Shown: positions 1-9,591, numbered from the stretch's first letter. The stretch is 64,000 nucleotides of DNA from Aeromicrobium terrae (GCF_008039565.1 NZ_VDUX01000005.1:124001-188000), one strand, 5' to 3'. Notes: generated by a model from the letters alone, not told the origin. Translations and numbers: made by a program.

Positions 1-393
1 GCCATCACCGAGACGGGCCCGTGGGACGGACAGCGGACCGCTGCGCCCGACGCACCCGTCCCGGGCGCCGTGAAGCTCGGCAAGGGCGACGTCGTCCTCG
101 AGACCTGGCGTCAGATGATCGACGACGGACGCGGCCAGGACGGTCAGGACAAGTACCGCGCCACCGCCCGTCCCGCCGTGCTGCGCGCGAACGCCGCGAC
201 CCTGCAGGCAGCCGGTATCGAGCCCGGCGGCTCGGCCACCATCAGCAACAAGACCGGCTCCGCCACGTTCCCGGCAGAGGTCGCCGACCTCCCGGACGGC
301 GTCGTCTGGGTGCCCGCCAACTCCGGCACCAACCTGCGCTCGATCAACGCCGGACACGGCACCGTCGTCCAGCTGTCGGGAGGGAACGCATGA
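1..393 (+). CDS. nuoG: NADH-quinone oxidoreductase subunit G, C-terminal fragment
   Basis: This is the last 130 codons of a gene whose start lies before the window; the frame is open from base 1 and stops with TGA at 391-393. The fragment looks like the C-terminal beta-barrel region found in molybdopterin-oxidoreductase-like proteins, with the segment [16 protein letters not shown] and a glycine-rich end. Its stop overlaps the nuoH start (ATGA), which supports assignment to NuoG, the large iron-sulfur subunit of the NADH-oxidising arm of complex I. The fragment alone would be hard to name, so the call rests mostly on gene order. Confidence 0.85.
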   Translation, partial: AITETGPWDGQRTAAPDAPVPGAVKLGKGDVVLETWRQMIDDGRGQDGQDKYRATARPAVLRANAATLQAAGIEPGGSATISNKTGSATFPAEVADLPDGVVWVPANSGTNLRSINAGHGTVVQLSGGNA

Positions 394-1640
394 GCGACCT
401 CTTCGGCCACGAGCCGTTCTGGGTGGTGGGGCTCAAGGCCCTGCTGATCTTCGTGATCCTGGTGCTCTACACGCTGTTCAACATCTGGTTCGAGCGCCGC
501 GTCGTCGCCCGGATGCAGCACCGCATCGGTCCCAACGTGCACGGCCCGTTCGGCCTCCTGCAGAGCCTCGCCGACGGCGTGAAGCTCGCACTCAAGGAGG
601 ACATCGTCGTCAAGGCGGCCGACAAGCTGGTCTACGTCGCCGCGCCGATCCTCGCCACCATCCCCGCGTTCCTGGCCTGGGCGGTCATCCCGTTCGGCCC
701 CGAGGCGAAGATCCCGTTCACCGACACCACGACGCCGCTGCAGCTCACCGACCTCCCTGTCGCGGTCCTGTACATCCTCGCCGTCACCTCGATCGGCGTG
801 TACGGCATCGTGCTGGCCGGCTGGTCGTCCGGCTCCACGTACGCGCTGCTCGGCGGCATGCGCTCCAGCGCGCAGGTCATCTCCTACGAGGTGGCCATGG
901 GCCTGTCGTTCGTCTCGGTCTTCATGTACGCCGGGTCGATGTCGACGTCGGAGATCGTCGCCGCACAGTCCGACACCTGGTACTTCCTGCCGCTGTTCCC
1001 GTCGTTCGTGATCTACGTGATCGCGATGGTCGGCGAGACCAACCGCGCACCGTTCGACCTCCCGGAGGCCGAGGGCGAGCTCGTCGGCGGCTTCCACACC
1101 GAGTACTCGTCGCTGAAGTTCGCGCTGTTCTTCCTGGCCGAGTACGTCAACATGGTCACCGTCTCCGCCCTCGCCACCACGCTGTTCCTCGGCGGCTGGC
1201 GCGCCCCGTTCGGCATCCCGCACGTCTGGGACGGCGCCAACTCCGGCTACTGGCCGGTGCTGTGGTTCCTCGGCAAGACGCTGTGCTTCATCTTCCTGTT
1301 CATCTGGCTGCGCGGCACGCTGCCCCGCCTCCGGTACGACCAGTTCATGGCGTTCGGCTGGAAGATCCTCATCCCGGTCTCGCTCGCCTGGATCGTCGCG
1401 GTCGCGTTCATCCGCAAGCTGCGCAGCGAGGACATGCTCGACCAGAAGACGCTGATCTGGGCCGCCGTCGTCGCCGGCGTGCTGCTCCTGGCGACGTTCC
1501 TCGTCCCGGAGAAGAAGCCGGCCCTTCGACAGGCTCAGGAACCGCAATCGGACTCACCCGAGTTCGACGCGTTCGCCGGCGGCTACCCGGTTCCCCCGAT
1601 GCCCGAGAAGGTCGACATCCCGAAGGAGGCTCGACGATGA
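390..1640 (+). CDS. nuoH: NADH-quinone oxidoreductase subunit H
   Basis: NuoH is the membrane subunit of complex I that forms much of the quinone chamber at the junction with the peripheral arm. The 416-residue product has about eight membrane segments. It carries the family signature [19 protein letters not shown] near residues 215-235, followed by HTEYSS and FFLAEY. The ATG at 390 overlaps the nuoG stop, so translation is probably coupled. After the last membrane helix there is a cytosolic tail of about 40 residues. A copy of a dispersed repeat (bases 1521-1544) is read in frame there as RQAQEPQ, which is unlikely to be ancestral NuoH sequence. The nuoI start overlaps the stop. Confidence 0.97.
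   Translation: MSDLFGHEPFWVVGLKALLIFVILVLYTLFNIWFERRVVARMQHRIGPNVHGPFGLLQSLADGVKLALKEDIVVKAADKLVYVAAPILATIPAFLAWAVIPFGPEAKIPFTDTTTPLQLTDLPVAVLYILAVTSIGVYGIVLAGWSSGSTYALLGGMRSSAQVISYEVAMGLSFVSVFMYAGSMSTSEIVAAQSDTWYFLPLFPSFVIYVIAMVGETNRAPFDLPEAEGELVGGFHTEYSSLKFALFFLAEYVNMVTVSALATTLFLGGWRAPFGIPHVWDGANSGYWPVLWFLGKTLCFIFLFIWLRGTLPRLRYDQFMAFGWKILIPVSLAWIVAVAFIRKLRSEDMLDQKTLIWAAVVAGVLLLATFLVPEKKPALRQAQEPQSDSPEFDAFAGGYPVPPMPEKVDIPKEARR
1521..1544. repeat. Dispersed repeat A, half-copy inside nuoH
   Basis: The sequence CCTTCGACAGGCTCAGGAAC within this interval matches an arm of the repeat seen at 2241-2308, 14091-14135, 39049 and 41431. It is translated as part of the NuoH tail. Confidence 0.7.
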
Positions 1641-2224
1641 CCAACACGGTCCGCGAGACGCTGTGGGACCCGATCGCCGGGTTCGGTGTCACCTTCCGCA
1701 CGATGTTCAAGAAGGTCGTCACCGAGCAGTACCCGTTCGAGAAGGTGCCCACGGCTCCGCGCTTCCACGGTCGGCACCAGCTCAACCGCTGGCCCGACGG
1801 CCTGGAGAAGTGCATCGGCTGCGAGCTGTGCGCCTGGGCCTGCCCGGCCGACGCCATCTACGTCGAGGGTGCCTCCAACACCGAGGACGAGCGGTTCAGC
1901 CCCGGTGAGCGCTACGGCCGCGTCTACCAGATCAACTACCTGCGCTGCATCCTCTGCGGCCTGTGCATCGAGGCGTGCCCCACGCGCGCTCTGACGATGA
2001 CCAACGAGTACGAGCTGGCCGACGACAACCGTGCCGACCTCATCTACGAGAAGTCCGACCTGCTGGCGCCGCTGCTGCCCGGCATGGTCGAGCCGCCGCA
2101 CGAGATGCTGATCAGTGACGACCACCACGACTACTACAAGGGCAAGACCCTGCCGCTCCTCCCGGCCGACCCGGCCGCGGACGCGAAGGTCAACCCGCCC
2201 GGAGCGCCTGGGGAGGACTCATGA
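1637..2224 (+). CDS. nuoI: NADH-quinone oxidoreductase subunit I
   Basis: NuoI carries the two [4Fe-4S] clusters (N6a and N6b) that relay electrons from NuoG towards NuoB in complex I. The 195-residue product has the two expected cluster motifs, [12 protein letters not shown] near residue 59 and [12 protein letters not shown] near residue 104. All eight cysteines are present. The ATG at 1637 overlaps the nuoH stop in an ATGA. A 106-base gap containing an inverted repeat separates its stop from nuoJ, in contrast with the tight packing of the rest of the operon. Confidence 0.97.
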   Translation: MTNTVRETLWDPIAGFGVTFRTMFKKVVTEQYPFEKVPTAPRFHGRHQLNRWPDGLEKCIGCELCAWACPADAIYVEGASNTEDERFSPGERYGRVYQINYLRCILCGLCIEACPTRALTMTNEYELADDNRADLIYEKSDLLAPLLPGMVEPPHEMLISDDHHDYYKGKTLPLLPADPAADAKVNPPGAPGEDS

Positions 2225-2240
2225 TCCCAGGGTGTGACGC

Positions 2241-2308
2241 CGCTTCGACAAGCTCAACGGCCGTGGTCTCGGCTCTCGACGACACGGTCCTTGAGCTTGT
2301 CGAAAGGA
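2241..2308. repeat. Dispersed repeat A, full inverted copy between nuoI and nuoJ
   Basis: CGCTTCGACAAGCTCAACGG (2241-2260) and GGTCCTTGAGCTTGTCGAAA (from 2287) are inverted arms separated by 26 bases. They fill the only sizeable gap in the first nuo operon. The hairpin could affect read-through or mRNA stability. Confidence 0.85.
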
Positions 2309-2330
2309 CGTTGACCATCGGAGCGATGAC

Positions 2331-3119
2331 ATGACCGCGTTCTGGATCCTGGCGCCGATCATGGTGCTCGCCGCGCTCGGGCTCGTGCTCGCGCGCAAGG
2401 CGGTGCACGCGGCGCTGTGCCTGGCGATCGTGATGATCAGCCTGGCCGTGCTGTACGCCGCGCAGGGCGCCCCGTTCCTGTTCGCCGTGCAGATCATCGT
2501 CTACACCGGCGCGATCATGATGCTGTTCCTGTTCGTGCTGATGCTGGTCGGCGTCGAGACGTCCGACTCGCTCGTGGAGACCATCAAGGGCCAGCGCCTG
2601 ATGGCCACGGTCGTCGGCCTCCTGTTCGGCATCGTCGGCGTGCTGGTGATCGGTCAGGCCGTCACCGGCGCGGTCACCGGGCTGGACGAGGCCAACGCCA
2701 ACGGCAACCCGTACGGCATCGCGAAGCTGCTGTTCGGCCCGTACGTCCTGGCGTTCGAGCTCACCAGCGCGCTCCTCATCACCGCCGCCGTCGGCGCAAT
2801 GGTGCTGGCGCACCGCGAGCGGCTGGTGCCGCGTCGCAGCCAGGCCGACATCTCCCGCGACCGCATGCGCGAGTACGCCGAGACCGGACGTCACCCGGGC
2901 AACCCGCCGACGCCCGGTGTGTTCGCCCGCCACAACGCGGTCGACACCCCGGCCCTGCTGCCCGACGGCCGCCCGATGCCGGAGTCGGTGTCGGCGAGCC
3001 TCGTCGCGCGCGGCCAGGTGCGCGACGGCTTCGACGACGACGTCGACGACATCGCGAAGGCCATCGAGCCGCCGCCCCACGCCGGCTGGCCCTTCGACCA
3101 GGAGGGTGACGACCAGTGA
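2331..3119 (+). CDS. nuoJ: NADH-quinone oxidoreductase subunit J
   Basis: NuoJ is a membrane subunit of complex I next to NuoK and NuoA. The 262-residue product has five membrane segments in the first 165 residues, including the family stretch [21 protein letters not shown] soluble tail of about 95 residues follows, rich in Arg, Pro and Asp; it is longer than in NuoJ of proteobacteria, but such tails are usual in actinobacteria. The ATG at 2331 follows a GGAG at about 2320-2323. The end overlaps nuoK in a GTGA. Confidence 0.95.
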   Translation: MTAFWILAPIMVLAALGLVLARKAVHAALCLAIVMISLAVLYAAQGAPFLFAVQIIVYTGAIMMLFLFVLMLVGVETSDSLVETIKGQRLMATVVGLLFGIVGVLVIGQAVTGAVTGLDEANANGNPYGIAKLLFGPYVLAFELTSALLITAAVGAMVLAHRERLVPRRSQADISRDRMREYAETGRHPGNPPTPGVFARHNAVDTPALLPDGRPMPESVSASLVARGQVRDGFDDDVDDIAKAIEPPPHAGWPFDQEGDDQ

Positions 3120-3409
3120 CCGAATACATCACCCTGTCGATGATCCTGTTCACGATCGGCGCGGTCGGCGTGCTCGTCCGCCGCAACGCGATCGTGGTCT
3201 TCATGTGCGTCGAGCTGATGCTCAACGCCACCAACTTGGCGCTCGTCGCCTTCTCGCGTCAGCACGGCAACCTCGACGGACAGGTCGCGGCCTTCTTCGT
3301 CATGGTCGTTGCCGCCGCCGAGGTCGTCGTCGGCCTCGCCATCATCGTGTCCATCTATCGCACGCGTCGTACGACCACGGTCGACGAGGCGAGCCTGCTG
3401 AAGCTCTAG
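3116..3409 (+). CDS. nuoK: NADH-quinone oxidoreductase subunit K
   Basis: NuoK is a small three-helix subunit in the proton path of complex I. The 97-residue product has both membrane-embedded glutamates typical of the family, in [16 protein letters not shown] and in [14 protein letters not shown]. The start is GTG at 3116, overlapping the nuoJ stop by four bases, and the length matches the usual 95-105 residues. nuoL follows after seven bases. Confidence 0.96.
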   Translation: MTEYITLSMILFTIGAVGVLVRRNAIVVFMCVELMLNATNLALVAFSRQHGNLDGQVAAFFVMVVAAAEVVVGLAIIVSIYRTRRTTTVDEASLLKL

Positions 3410-3416
3410 GGGACTG

Positions 3417-5294
3417 ATGCTCGAACTCGCCTGGCTGCTCGTCGCAGTCCCGCTCGTCTCCGGTCTCGGCCTCCTGGTCTGGGGCAAGGAGGGCGACCGC
3501 GTCGGCCACCTCATCGGCACGGCCGCGTCCAGCTTCTCGTTCATCGTCGGCCTGATCTGCTTCTTCCAGATCCTCGGCCGGGACGAGGGCGACCGCTCGT
3601 ACTCCAAGTCGCTGTTCACCTGGATCGAGGCCGGCCCGTTCCACGTCGACATGGCCTACACGTTCGACCAGCTGTCCGGTCTGTTCGTGCTGCTCATCAC
3701 CGGCGTCGGCACGCTGATCCACGTCTACTCGATCGGGTACATGGAGCACGACGCCCGGCGTCGTCGCTTCTTCGCGTACCTGAACATCTTCATCGCCTCG
3801 ATGCTGACGCTGGTCCTCGCGTCCGACTACCTGGTGCTGTTCCTCGGCTGGGAGGGCGTCGGCCTCGCGTCGTACCTGCTCATCGGCTTCTGGCAGCACA
3901 AGGACTCGGCCGCTGCGGCCGCCACGAAGGCGTTCGTCGTCAACCGCGTCGGCGACGTCGGCATGGCGCTGGCGATCATGCTGATGTTCGCCCAGTTCGG
4001 CACCACGGCCATCAGCGAGGTCAACGTCTCGGTGAACGCCGCCTCGACGTCGACGGCCACCGCGCTCGGCCTGCTGCTCCTGCTCGGCGCGTGCGGCAAG
4101 TCCGCCCAGGTGCCGCTGCAGAGCTGGCTGCTCGACGCGATGGAGGGCCCGACGCCGGTGTCGGCCCTCATCCACGCGGCGACGATGGTCACCGCCGGCG
4201 TCTACCTGGTGGTGCGGTCCAACGGCGTCTTCGACGCGTCGGAGGCCGCCCGCAATGCCGTCATCGCCGTCGGCCTGGTCACGCTGCTCGCCGGTGCCTG
4301 GATCGGCTGCGCGAAGGACGACATCAAGAAGGCGCTGGCCGGCTCCACGATGAGCCAGATCGGCTACATGATGCTGGCCGCCGGCCTCGGCCCGGCCGGC
4401 TACGCGTTCGCGATCTTCCACCTGATCACACACGGCTTCTTCAAGGCCAACCTCTTCCTCGGAGCCGGATCGATCATGCACGGCATGGACGACGACGTCG
4501 AAATGCGCCACTACGGTGCGCTGCGGGCGGCCATGCCGGTCACGTTCATCACGTTCCTGTTCGGCTACCTGGCGATCATCGGCTTCCCCGGGTTCTCGGG
4601 CTTCTTCTCGAAGGACAAGATCATCGAGACGGCGTTCGGCCACTCGTTCTGGGTCGGCCTCGGCGCCCTGGTCGGCGCGGGCGTCACGGGCTTCTACATG
4701 ACGCGCATGATGATGATGACGTTCTTCTCCGAGAAGCGGTGGAAGGAGGACGTCCACCCGCACGAGTCGCCCAAGGTGATGACGTACCCCCTGATCGCGC
4801 TCGGTGCGCTGTCGCTGCTCGGCGGCGCGATGATGCTGGGCGGCTGGATCACCGACTTCCTCGAGCCGGTCGTCGGGCACGCCGAGCACGAGGAGCTGGC
4901 GATCCCGGCCTGGCTGCTGAGCGTGCTCATCACGCTGGTGGTCGCCGTCGGCGTCGCCCTCTCCTACGTGCTCTACAGCCGCGAGCCGATCGCTGCGGAG
5001 ACGCCGGCCGACGAGTCGGTCTCGTTCTTCTCCCGCGCCGGCCGGCACGAGCTGTACGGCAACGAGCTGAACGAGGCGGTCGTCGTGCGGCCCACGCGCC
5101 ACCTGACGCGTTTCCTCGTCTTCCTCGACGGCAAGGGGGTCGACGGCTTCGTCACCGGCCTCGCCGACCGCCTGGGTGACGCGTCCCAGCTCCTGCGGAA
5201 GCCGCAGACCGGCTTCGTCCGCAGCTACGCGCTCAGCATCTTCGGCGGCTCGCTCGTCGTCGTCCTGGCACTCCTGGCAGCGAGGTTGGCCTGA
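3417..5294 (+). CDS. nuoL: NADH-quinone oxidoreductase subunit L
   Basis: NuoL is the distal antiporter-like proton-pumping subunit of complex I. The 625-residue product is of normal length. It has the key glutamate in GWEGVGLASYLLIGFW (about residue 144) and the key lysine in [20 protein letters not shown] (about residue 227). It also has HGFFKANLFLGAGSIMHGM near residue 340 and the C-terminal amphipathic/anchor region expected of a full-size NuoL. The stop and the nuoM start share one base (TGATG). Confidence 0.97.
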   Translation: MLELAWLLVAVPLVSGLGLLVWGKEGDRVGHLIGTAASSFSFIVGLICFFQILGRDEGDRSYSKSLFTWIEAGPFHVDMAYTFDQLSGLFVLLITGVGTLIHVYSIGYMEHDARRRRFFAYLNIFIASMLTLVLASDYLVLFLGWEGVGLASYLLIGFWQHKDSAAAAATKAFVVNRVGDVGMALAIMLMFAQFGTTAISEVNVSVNAASTSTATALGLLLLLGACGKSAQVPLQSWLLDAMEGPTPVSALIHAATMVTAGVYLVVRSNGVFDASEAARNAVIAVGLVTLLAGAWIGCAKDDIKKALAGSTMSQIGYMMLAAGLGPAGYAFAIFHLITHGFFKANLFLGAGSIMHGMDDDVEMRHYGALRAAMPVTFITFLFGYLAIIGFPGFSGFFSKDKIIETAFGHSFWVGLGALVGAGVTGFYMTRMMMMTFFSEKRWKEDVHPHESPKVMTYPLIALGALSLLGGAMMLGGWITDFLEPVVGHAEHEELAIPAWLLSVLITLVVAVGVALSYVLYSREPIAAETPADESVSFFSRAGRHELYGNELNEAVVVRPTRHLTRFLVFLDGKGVDGFVTGLADRLGDASQLLRKPQTGFVRSYALSIFGGSLVVVLALLAARLA

Positions 5295-6835
5295 TGATCC
5301 TGACCGTCATGGCCGCGGTGCCCCTGCTGGGCGCCCTCGCCATCACCCTCATGCCGCGCGGGCAGTCGTCCGCGACGGCCGTGAAGGTCGTCGCCGTGGC
5401 CGCCAGCGTGCTCACGCTGGTGCTGTCGCTGGCGATGATGGCCGACTACGACGTCGGCCGCGGCGGCTACCAGCTCACCGAGAAGCACGTCTGGATCGAG
5501 CAGTTCGGGGTGCACTACGCGCTCGGCGTCAACGGCATCGGCGTCACGCTGATCCTGCTGACCACCGTGCTCACGCCCATCGTGCTGCTCGCCGCGTGGG
5601 ACGACCGCCTGCCCACGTCGCGCAGCGTCAACTCGTACCTCGCCTGGATGCTCGTGCTCGAGGGTCTGGCCATCGGGGTCTTCTCGGCCACCGACGCCTT
5701 CCTGTTCTACGTGCTCTTCGAGGCCACGCTGGTGCCGATCTACTTCCTGATCGGCTCGTACGGCGGACCGCAGCGCACGTACGCCGCGGTGAAGTTCCTC
5801 ATCTACAACCTCGTCGGCGGCCTGCTCATGCTGGCGTCGATCGTCGGCCTGTACGTCGTCACGTCCCGCCAGGGCGACGCCACGTACCTGATCGGCGACC
5901 TGTCGAACCTCGACGTCTCCACCACCACCGAGCGGCTGCTGTTCCTCGGCTTCATGGCGGCGTTCGCGATCAAGGCCCCGCTGTGGCCGTTCCACACCTG
6001 GCTGCCGGACGCCGCCGCGTCGTCGACGCCGTCCACGCAGGTGCTGATGGTCAGCGTCATCGACAAGATCGGCACGTTCGGCATGCTCCGCTGGTGCCTC
6101 GAGCTGTTCCCGGGCGCGTCCGACTGGGCCAGCCCGGTCGTGATCACGCTCGCGGTCATCAGCATCATCTACGGCGCGCTGCTCGCGATCGGCCAGGACG
6201 ACCTCCGCCGACTGATCGCGTTCACCTCGGTGTCGCACTTCGGCTTCATCATCCTGGGCATCTTCGCGTTCACGTCGACGTCCACCGCCGGCTCGACGCT
6301 CTACATGTTCAACCACGGGCTCTCGACGGCGGCGCTGTTCCTCGTCACCGGCATCATGATCGCCCGGCGGGGCTCGGCGTCCATCCAGGACTTCGGCGGG
6401 GTGCAGAAGATCGCACCGATCCTGTCCGGCGTGCTGCTGGTGGCCGGCCTGTCGAGCCTGTCGCTGCCCGGCCTCGCGCCGTTCGTCTCGGAGTTCATGG
6501 TGCTCGCCGGAACGTTCAGCCGGTCGATCCCGGCCGCGGCCGTCGCCACCCTGGGCATCGTCCTCGCGGCGCTCTACATCCTGTTGATGTACCAGCGCAC
6601 GATGACCGGACCGCTGAAGGAGGGCACGGAGGGCGTGCACGACCTCAAGCCGGTCGAGGTGGCGTCGCTCGCCCCCGCACTCGTGCTGATCGTCGGCCTC
6701 GGCTTCTACCCGCAGCCGCTGCTCAACGTCATCAACCCGGCGGTCGACGAGATCGTCAGCCACGTCGGCGTCGGTGACCCGGCACCCAAGACGCCCACCG
6801 GCCTCGCCCAGCAGACCGAGGGAGGGGAGCACTGA
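5294..6835 (+). CDS. nuoM: NADH-quinone oxidoreductase subunit M
   Basis: NuoM is an antiporter-like proton-pumping membrane subunit of complex I. The 513-residue product carries the conserved glutamate in LFEATLVPIYFLIG (about residue 141) and the lysine-containing segment IKAPLWPFHTWLPDAAASS (about residues 222-240), with a further membrane lysine in VIDKIGTFGML. It overlaps nuoL by one base at its start and nuoN by one base at its end, so the genes L, M and N look translationally coupled. Confidence 0.97.
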   Translation: MILTVMAAVPLLGALAITLMPRGQSSATAVKVVAVAASVLTLVLSLAMMADYDVGRGGYQLTEKHVWIEQFGVHYALGVNGIGVTLILLTTVLTPIVLLAAWDDRLPTSRSVNSYLAWMLVLEGLAIGVFSATDAFLFYVLFEATLVPIYFLIGSYGGPQRTYAAVKFLIYNLVGGLLMLASIVGLYVVTSRQGDATYLIGDLSNLDVSTTTERLLFLGFMAAFAIKAPLWPFHTWLPDAAASSTPSTQVLMVSVIDKIGTFGMLRWCLELFPGASDWASPVVITLAVISIIYGALLAIGQDDLRRLIAFTSVSHFGFIILGIFAFTSTSTAGSTLYMFNHGLSTAALFLVTGIMIARRGSASIQDFGGVQKIAPILSGVLLVAGLSSLSLPGLAPFVSEFMVLAGTFSRSIPAAAVATLGIVLAALYILLMYQRTMTGPLKEGTEGVHDLKPVEVASLAPALVLIVGLGFYPQPLLNVINPAVDEIVSHVGVGDPAPKTPTGLAQQTEGGEH

Positions 6836-8439
6836 TGTTCACGGCCGACCTGCCACCTATCACCGGGCCCGACGTCGAGTACTCGCTCATCGCGCCGATC
6901 CTGATCATCACGGCCGCTGCCGTTCTCGGGACGCTCGTCGAGGCGCTCGTGCCGCGCACGCGCCGCTTCGGTGTCCAGGCCGCCGTCGCGGTGGTCGGCG
7001 TGCTCGCCGCGATCGGCGACACCATCTGGGTCTACCAGTCCCTCGACGCGGTCAAGGGCGGCGGGCACAGCGGCCGCGGCCAGATCAGCACCGAGGGCGC
7101 GCTGTCCGTCGACGGCCCCGGCGTCGTCACCTGGCTGCTCCTGCTCGTGTTCGCGCTGCTCAGCTTCCTGCTGTTCGCCGAGCGCCGGCTCGAGGGCGGA
7201 CTGAGCGCGTTCACCGGTCGCGCCGCCGACGCCCCGGGCTCGGCGGGAGAGGCTGAGGCCACGGCCGCGCGGATCGAGCACACCGAGGTCTTCCCGCTAG
7301 CGTCGTTCGCGCTGCTCGGGATGATGGTGTTCGCCACCGCGAACGACCTGCTGACGATGTTCGTCGCGCTCGAGGTCCTCTCGCTGCCGCTCTACCTGAT
7401 GTGCGGGCTGGCGCGTCGCCGCCGACTGCTCAGCCAGGAGGCCGCGCTCAAGTACTTCCTGCTGGGCGCGTTCTCGTCGGTGTTCTTCCTCTACGGCGTC
7501 GCGCTGGCCTACGGCTACGCGGGCAGCTTCGAGCTGGGCCGCATCGCCGTCGCCGTCTCGAGCCGCACCGGCAGCGACACCCTCCTGCTGGCCTCCATCG
7601 CGCTGATGGCGGTGGGTCTGCTGTTCAAGATCAGCGCCGTGCCGTTCCACAGCTGGACCCCGGACGTCTACCAGGGCGCCCCGACGCCGGTCACCGCGTT
7701 CATGGCGGCCGGCACCAAGACCGCCGCGTTCGTGGCCCTCCTTCGCGTCTTCTTCGTCGCGTTCGGCGGTGCCACCTGGGACTGGCGGCCGACGATCTGG
7801 GTCATCGCCGTCGTGACGATGTTCCTCGGCGCTCTCGTCTCGATCGCGCAGACCGATGTGAAGCGCATGCTCGCGTACTCGTCGATCGCACACGCGGGCT
7901 TCCTGCTGGTCGGCTTCGCCGGCGCCTACGTCGGCACCACCGACCGCATCTCGTCGGTGTCGAGCGTGCTGTTCTACCTCACGGTCTACGGCATCGCCAC
8001 GATCGGCGCGTTCGCCATCGTCACGCTGATCCGCGACGCCGGCGGCGAGGCCACGCACCTGTCGCGCTGGGCCGGGCTGGGCAAGGCGTCGCCGTTCCTG
8101 GCCGGGTCGTTCGCGCTGTTCATGCTCTCGTTCGCCGGCATCCCGCTCACGTCGGGCTTCATCGGCAAGTGGGCCGTGTTCAGCGCCGCCTGGTCCGGCG
8201 GCTACTGGCCGCTCGTGGTCATCGGCGTGCTGATGAGCGCGGTCGCCGCGTACTTCTACGTCCGGGTCATCGTGCTGATGTTCTTCACCGACCCGGTGGG
8301 TGACGGCCCGACGATCGCCGTGCCCAGCGTGCTGACCACGACGGTCATCGCCGCGACCGCGGCCGCCACCGTCTTCCTGGGTCTCGTGCCGGGGCCGATG
8401 CTGGACCTGGCGCAGCATGCCGGTACCTTCGTGCGCTAG
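6835..8439 (+). CDS. nuoN: NADH-quinone oxidoreductase subunit N
   Basis: NuoN is the third antiporter-like subunit of complex I. The 534-residue product has the family motifs VALEVLSLPLYLMCGL (conserved Glu) and FKISAVPFHSWTPDVYQGAP (conserved Lys), plus QTDVKRMLAYSSIAHAGF. It is the last nuo gene of this operon. A polyprenyl synthase gene starts 22 bases downstream, which suggests that quinone synthesis and the quinone-reducing complex are expressed together. Confidence 0.97.
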   Translation: MFTADLPPITGPDVEYSLIAPILIITAAAVLGTLVEALVPRTRRFGVQAAVAVVGVLAAIGDTIWVYQSLDAVKGGGHSGRGQISTEGALSVDGPGVVTWLLLLVFALLSFLLFAERRLEGGLSAFTGRAADAPGSAGEAEATAARIEHTEVFPLASFALLGMMVFATANDLLTMFVALEVLSLPLYLMCGLARRRRLLSQEAALKYFLLGAFSSVFFLYGVALAYGYAGSFELGRIAVAVSSRTGSDTLLLASIALMAVGLLFKISAVPFHSWTPDVYQGAPTPVTAFMAAGTKTAAFVALLRVFFVAFGGATWDWRPTIWVIAVVTMFLGALVSIAQTDVKRMLAYSSIAHAGFLLVGFAGAYVGTTDRISSVSSVLFYLTVYGIATIGAFAIVTLIRDAGGEATHLSRWAGLGKASPFLAGSFALFMLSFAGIPLTSGFIGKWAVFSAAWSGGYWPLVVIGVLMSAVAAYFYVRVIVLMFFTDPVGDGPTIAVPSVLTTTVIAATAAATVFLGLVPGPMLDLAQHAGTFVR

Positions 8440-8461
8440 CACTGTCGCTGAAGGAGTCCGA

Positions 8462-9451
8462 GTGTCCAGCCTGGGAGTCGCGTTCGAGAACGACGCGCTC
8501 GAGTCCCGCGTCGCCGCGGGGGTCGAGGCGGTCGAGGCGCACCTGGCGAGGGTCATCGACACCGACGAGCCGTTCATCACCGAGGCCGCGGCCCACCTGA
8601 TGAACGCCGGCGGCAAGCGGTTCCGCCCCATGCTGGTGATGGTCTGCGCCGAGTTCGGCGACCCCACGCACCCGGACGTCGTCCCGGCCGGCACCGCGGT
8701 CGAGCTGACCCACCTGGCCACGCTGTACCACGACGACGTGATGGACGAGGCGTCCATGCGGCGCGGCGCCGAGAGCGCCAACTCCCGCTGGGACAACTCG
8801 CTCGCGATCCTGGTCGGCGACTTCCTGTTCGCCCACGCCTCCGAGGTCGTCTCCACGCTCGGCGCCGACGCGGTGGGGGTGCAGGCGCGCACGTTCGCCC
8901 GCCTCGTGAAGGGCCAGATCCGCGAGACCATCGGACCGCGCGACGGCGACGACCCGCTGGAGCACTACCTCGGCGTCGTGGCCGACAAGACCGGCTCGCT
9001 GATCGCCACGTCGGCCCGGTTCGGTGCGAGCATGTCGCGGGCCGACGGCGCCACGGTGGAGGCGCTCACCGAGTTCGGCGAACGCGTGGGGGTCGCGTTC
9101 CAGCTCAGCGACGACATCATCGACATCGCCAGCGAGTCCGACGACTCCGGCAAGACGCCCGGCACCGACCTCCGCGAGGGCGTGCCGACGCTGCCGGTCA
9201 TTCTCGCCCGGCGGTCCACGGACCCCGCGGACGCCGAGCTGGTCCGGCTGCTCTCCGCGCCGATCACCGACGACGCCACCGTGACCGACGTCCTGGCCAC
9301 GCTGCGCTCGCACGCGGCGATGGACGAGGCCCGTGCCGTCGTGCACGAGGAGGCCGAGAAGGCCCGCGCCCTCCTGGCCCCGCTGCCCGACGTGCCCGCC
9401 CGCGCCGCGCTCGAGACCATCTGCGACACCGTCGCCACCCGCCTCGGCTGA
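8462..9451 (+). CDS. Polyprenyl diphosphate synthase (menaquinone side chain)
   Basis: This is a trans-isoprenyl diphosphate synthase that extends allylic diphosphates with isopentenyl diphosphate. The 329-residue product has the first aspartate-rich motif DDVMDEA (about residues 90-96), the second DDIID (about residues 218-222), the GKRFRP substrate-binding segment and GKTPGTDLREG. I chose GTG at 8462 because AAGGAG lies at 8451-8456. An upstream in-frame ATG at 8417 would lie inside nuoN. Its place directly after nuoN, and the use of menaquinone by actinobacteria, suggest that it makes the long side chain of menaquinone (GrcC/HepT-like). Chain length cannot be read from sequence alone. Confidence 0.9.
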   Translation: MSSLGVAFENDALESRVAAGVEAVEAHLARVIDTDEPFITEAAAHLMNAGGKRFRPMLVMVCAEFGDPTHPDVVPAGTAVELTHLATLYHDDVMDEASMRRGAESANSRWDNSLAILVGDFLFAHASEVVSTLGADAVGVQARTFARLVKGQIRETIGPRDGDDPLEHYLGVVADKTGSLIATSARFGASMSRADGATVEALTEFGERVGVAFQLSDDIIDIASESDDSGKTPGTDLREGVPTLPVILARRSTDPADAELVRLLSAPITDDATVTDVLATLRSHAAMDEARAVVHEEAEKARALLAPLPDVPARAALETICDTVATRLG

Positions 9452-9453
9452 CC

Positions 9454-9474
9454 AGGGGTGGAGGACCACCCCCT
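9454..9474 (+). terminator. Candidate terminator hairpin after the polyprenyl synthase
   Basis: AGGGGTGG at 9454-9461 can pair with CCACCCCCT at 9466-9474, with one extra C. It directly follows the synthase stop codon and precedes a large inverted repeat. There is no T tract, so the call is tentative. Confidence 0.4.
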
Positions 9475-9591
9475 CGGTGATCGAGTGCCTGCGAGCTCTG
9501 CGAGCGGGCGTATCGAGATCACGTCTGGTGATCTCGATACACGCCCAGCTCGCTGGCGCTCGCGGGCGCACTCGATCACCGGGAGCGTCGC
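9475..9591. repeat. Dispersed repeat family B, copy 1 (two units in inverted orientation)
   Basis: A unit beginning CGGTGATCGAGTGCCTGCGA and ending TATCGAGATCAC (9475-9532) is followed by a related unit in the opposite orientation (9538-9591). Together they could fold into one long hairpin. Related units occur at 41290-41343 and 61953-62069. Here the element lies between convergent genes (polyprenyl synthase and rarD), with its right end touching the rarD stop codon. Confidence 0.9.

Noticed and set aside
21-389. Upstream extension of the nuoH reading frame to base 21
   Set aside because: The extension is Arg/Pro-rich and overlaps nuoG; the nuoH ATG at 390 gives the normal N terminus and the ATGA overlap.
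9475-9591. CRISPR-like repeat array
   Set aside because: Only two units in opposite orientation with no regular spacers; it is an inverted repeat element.
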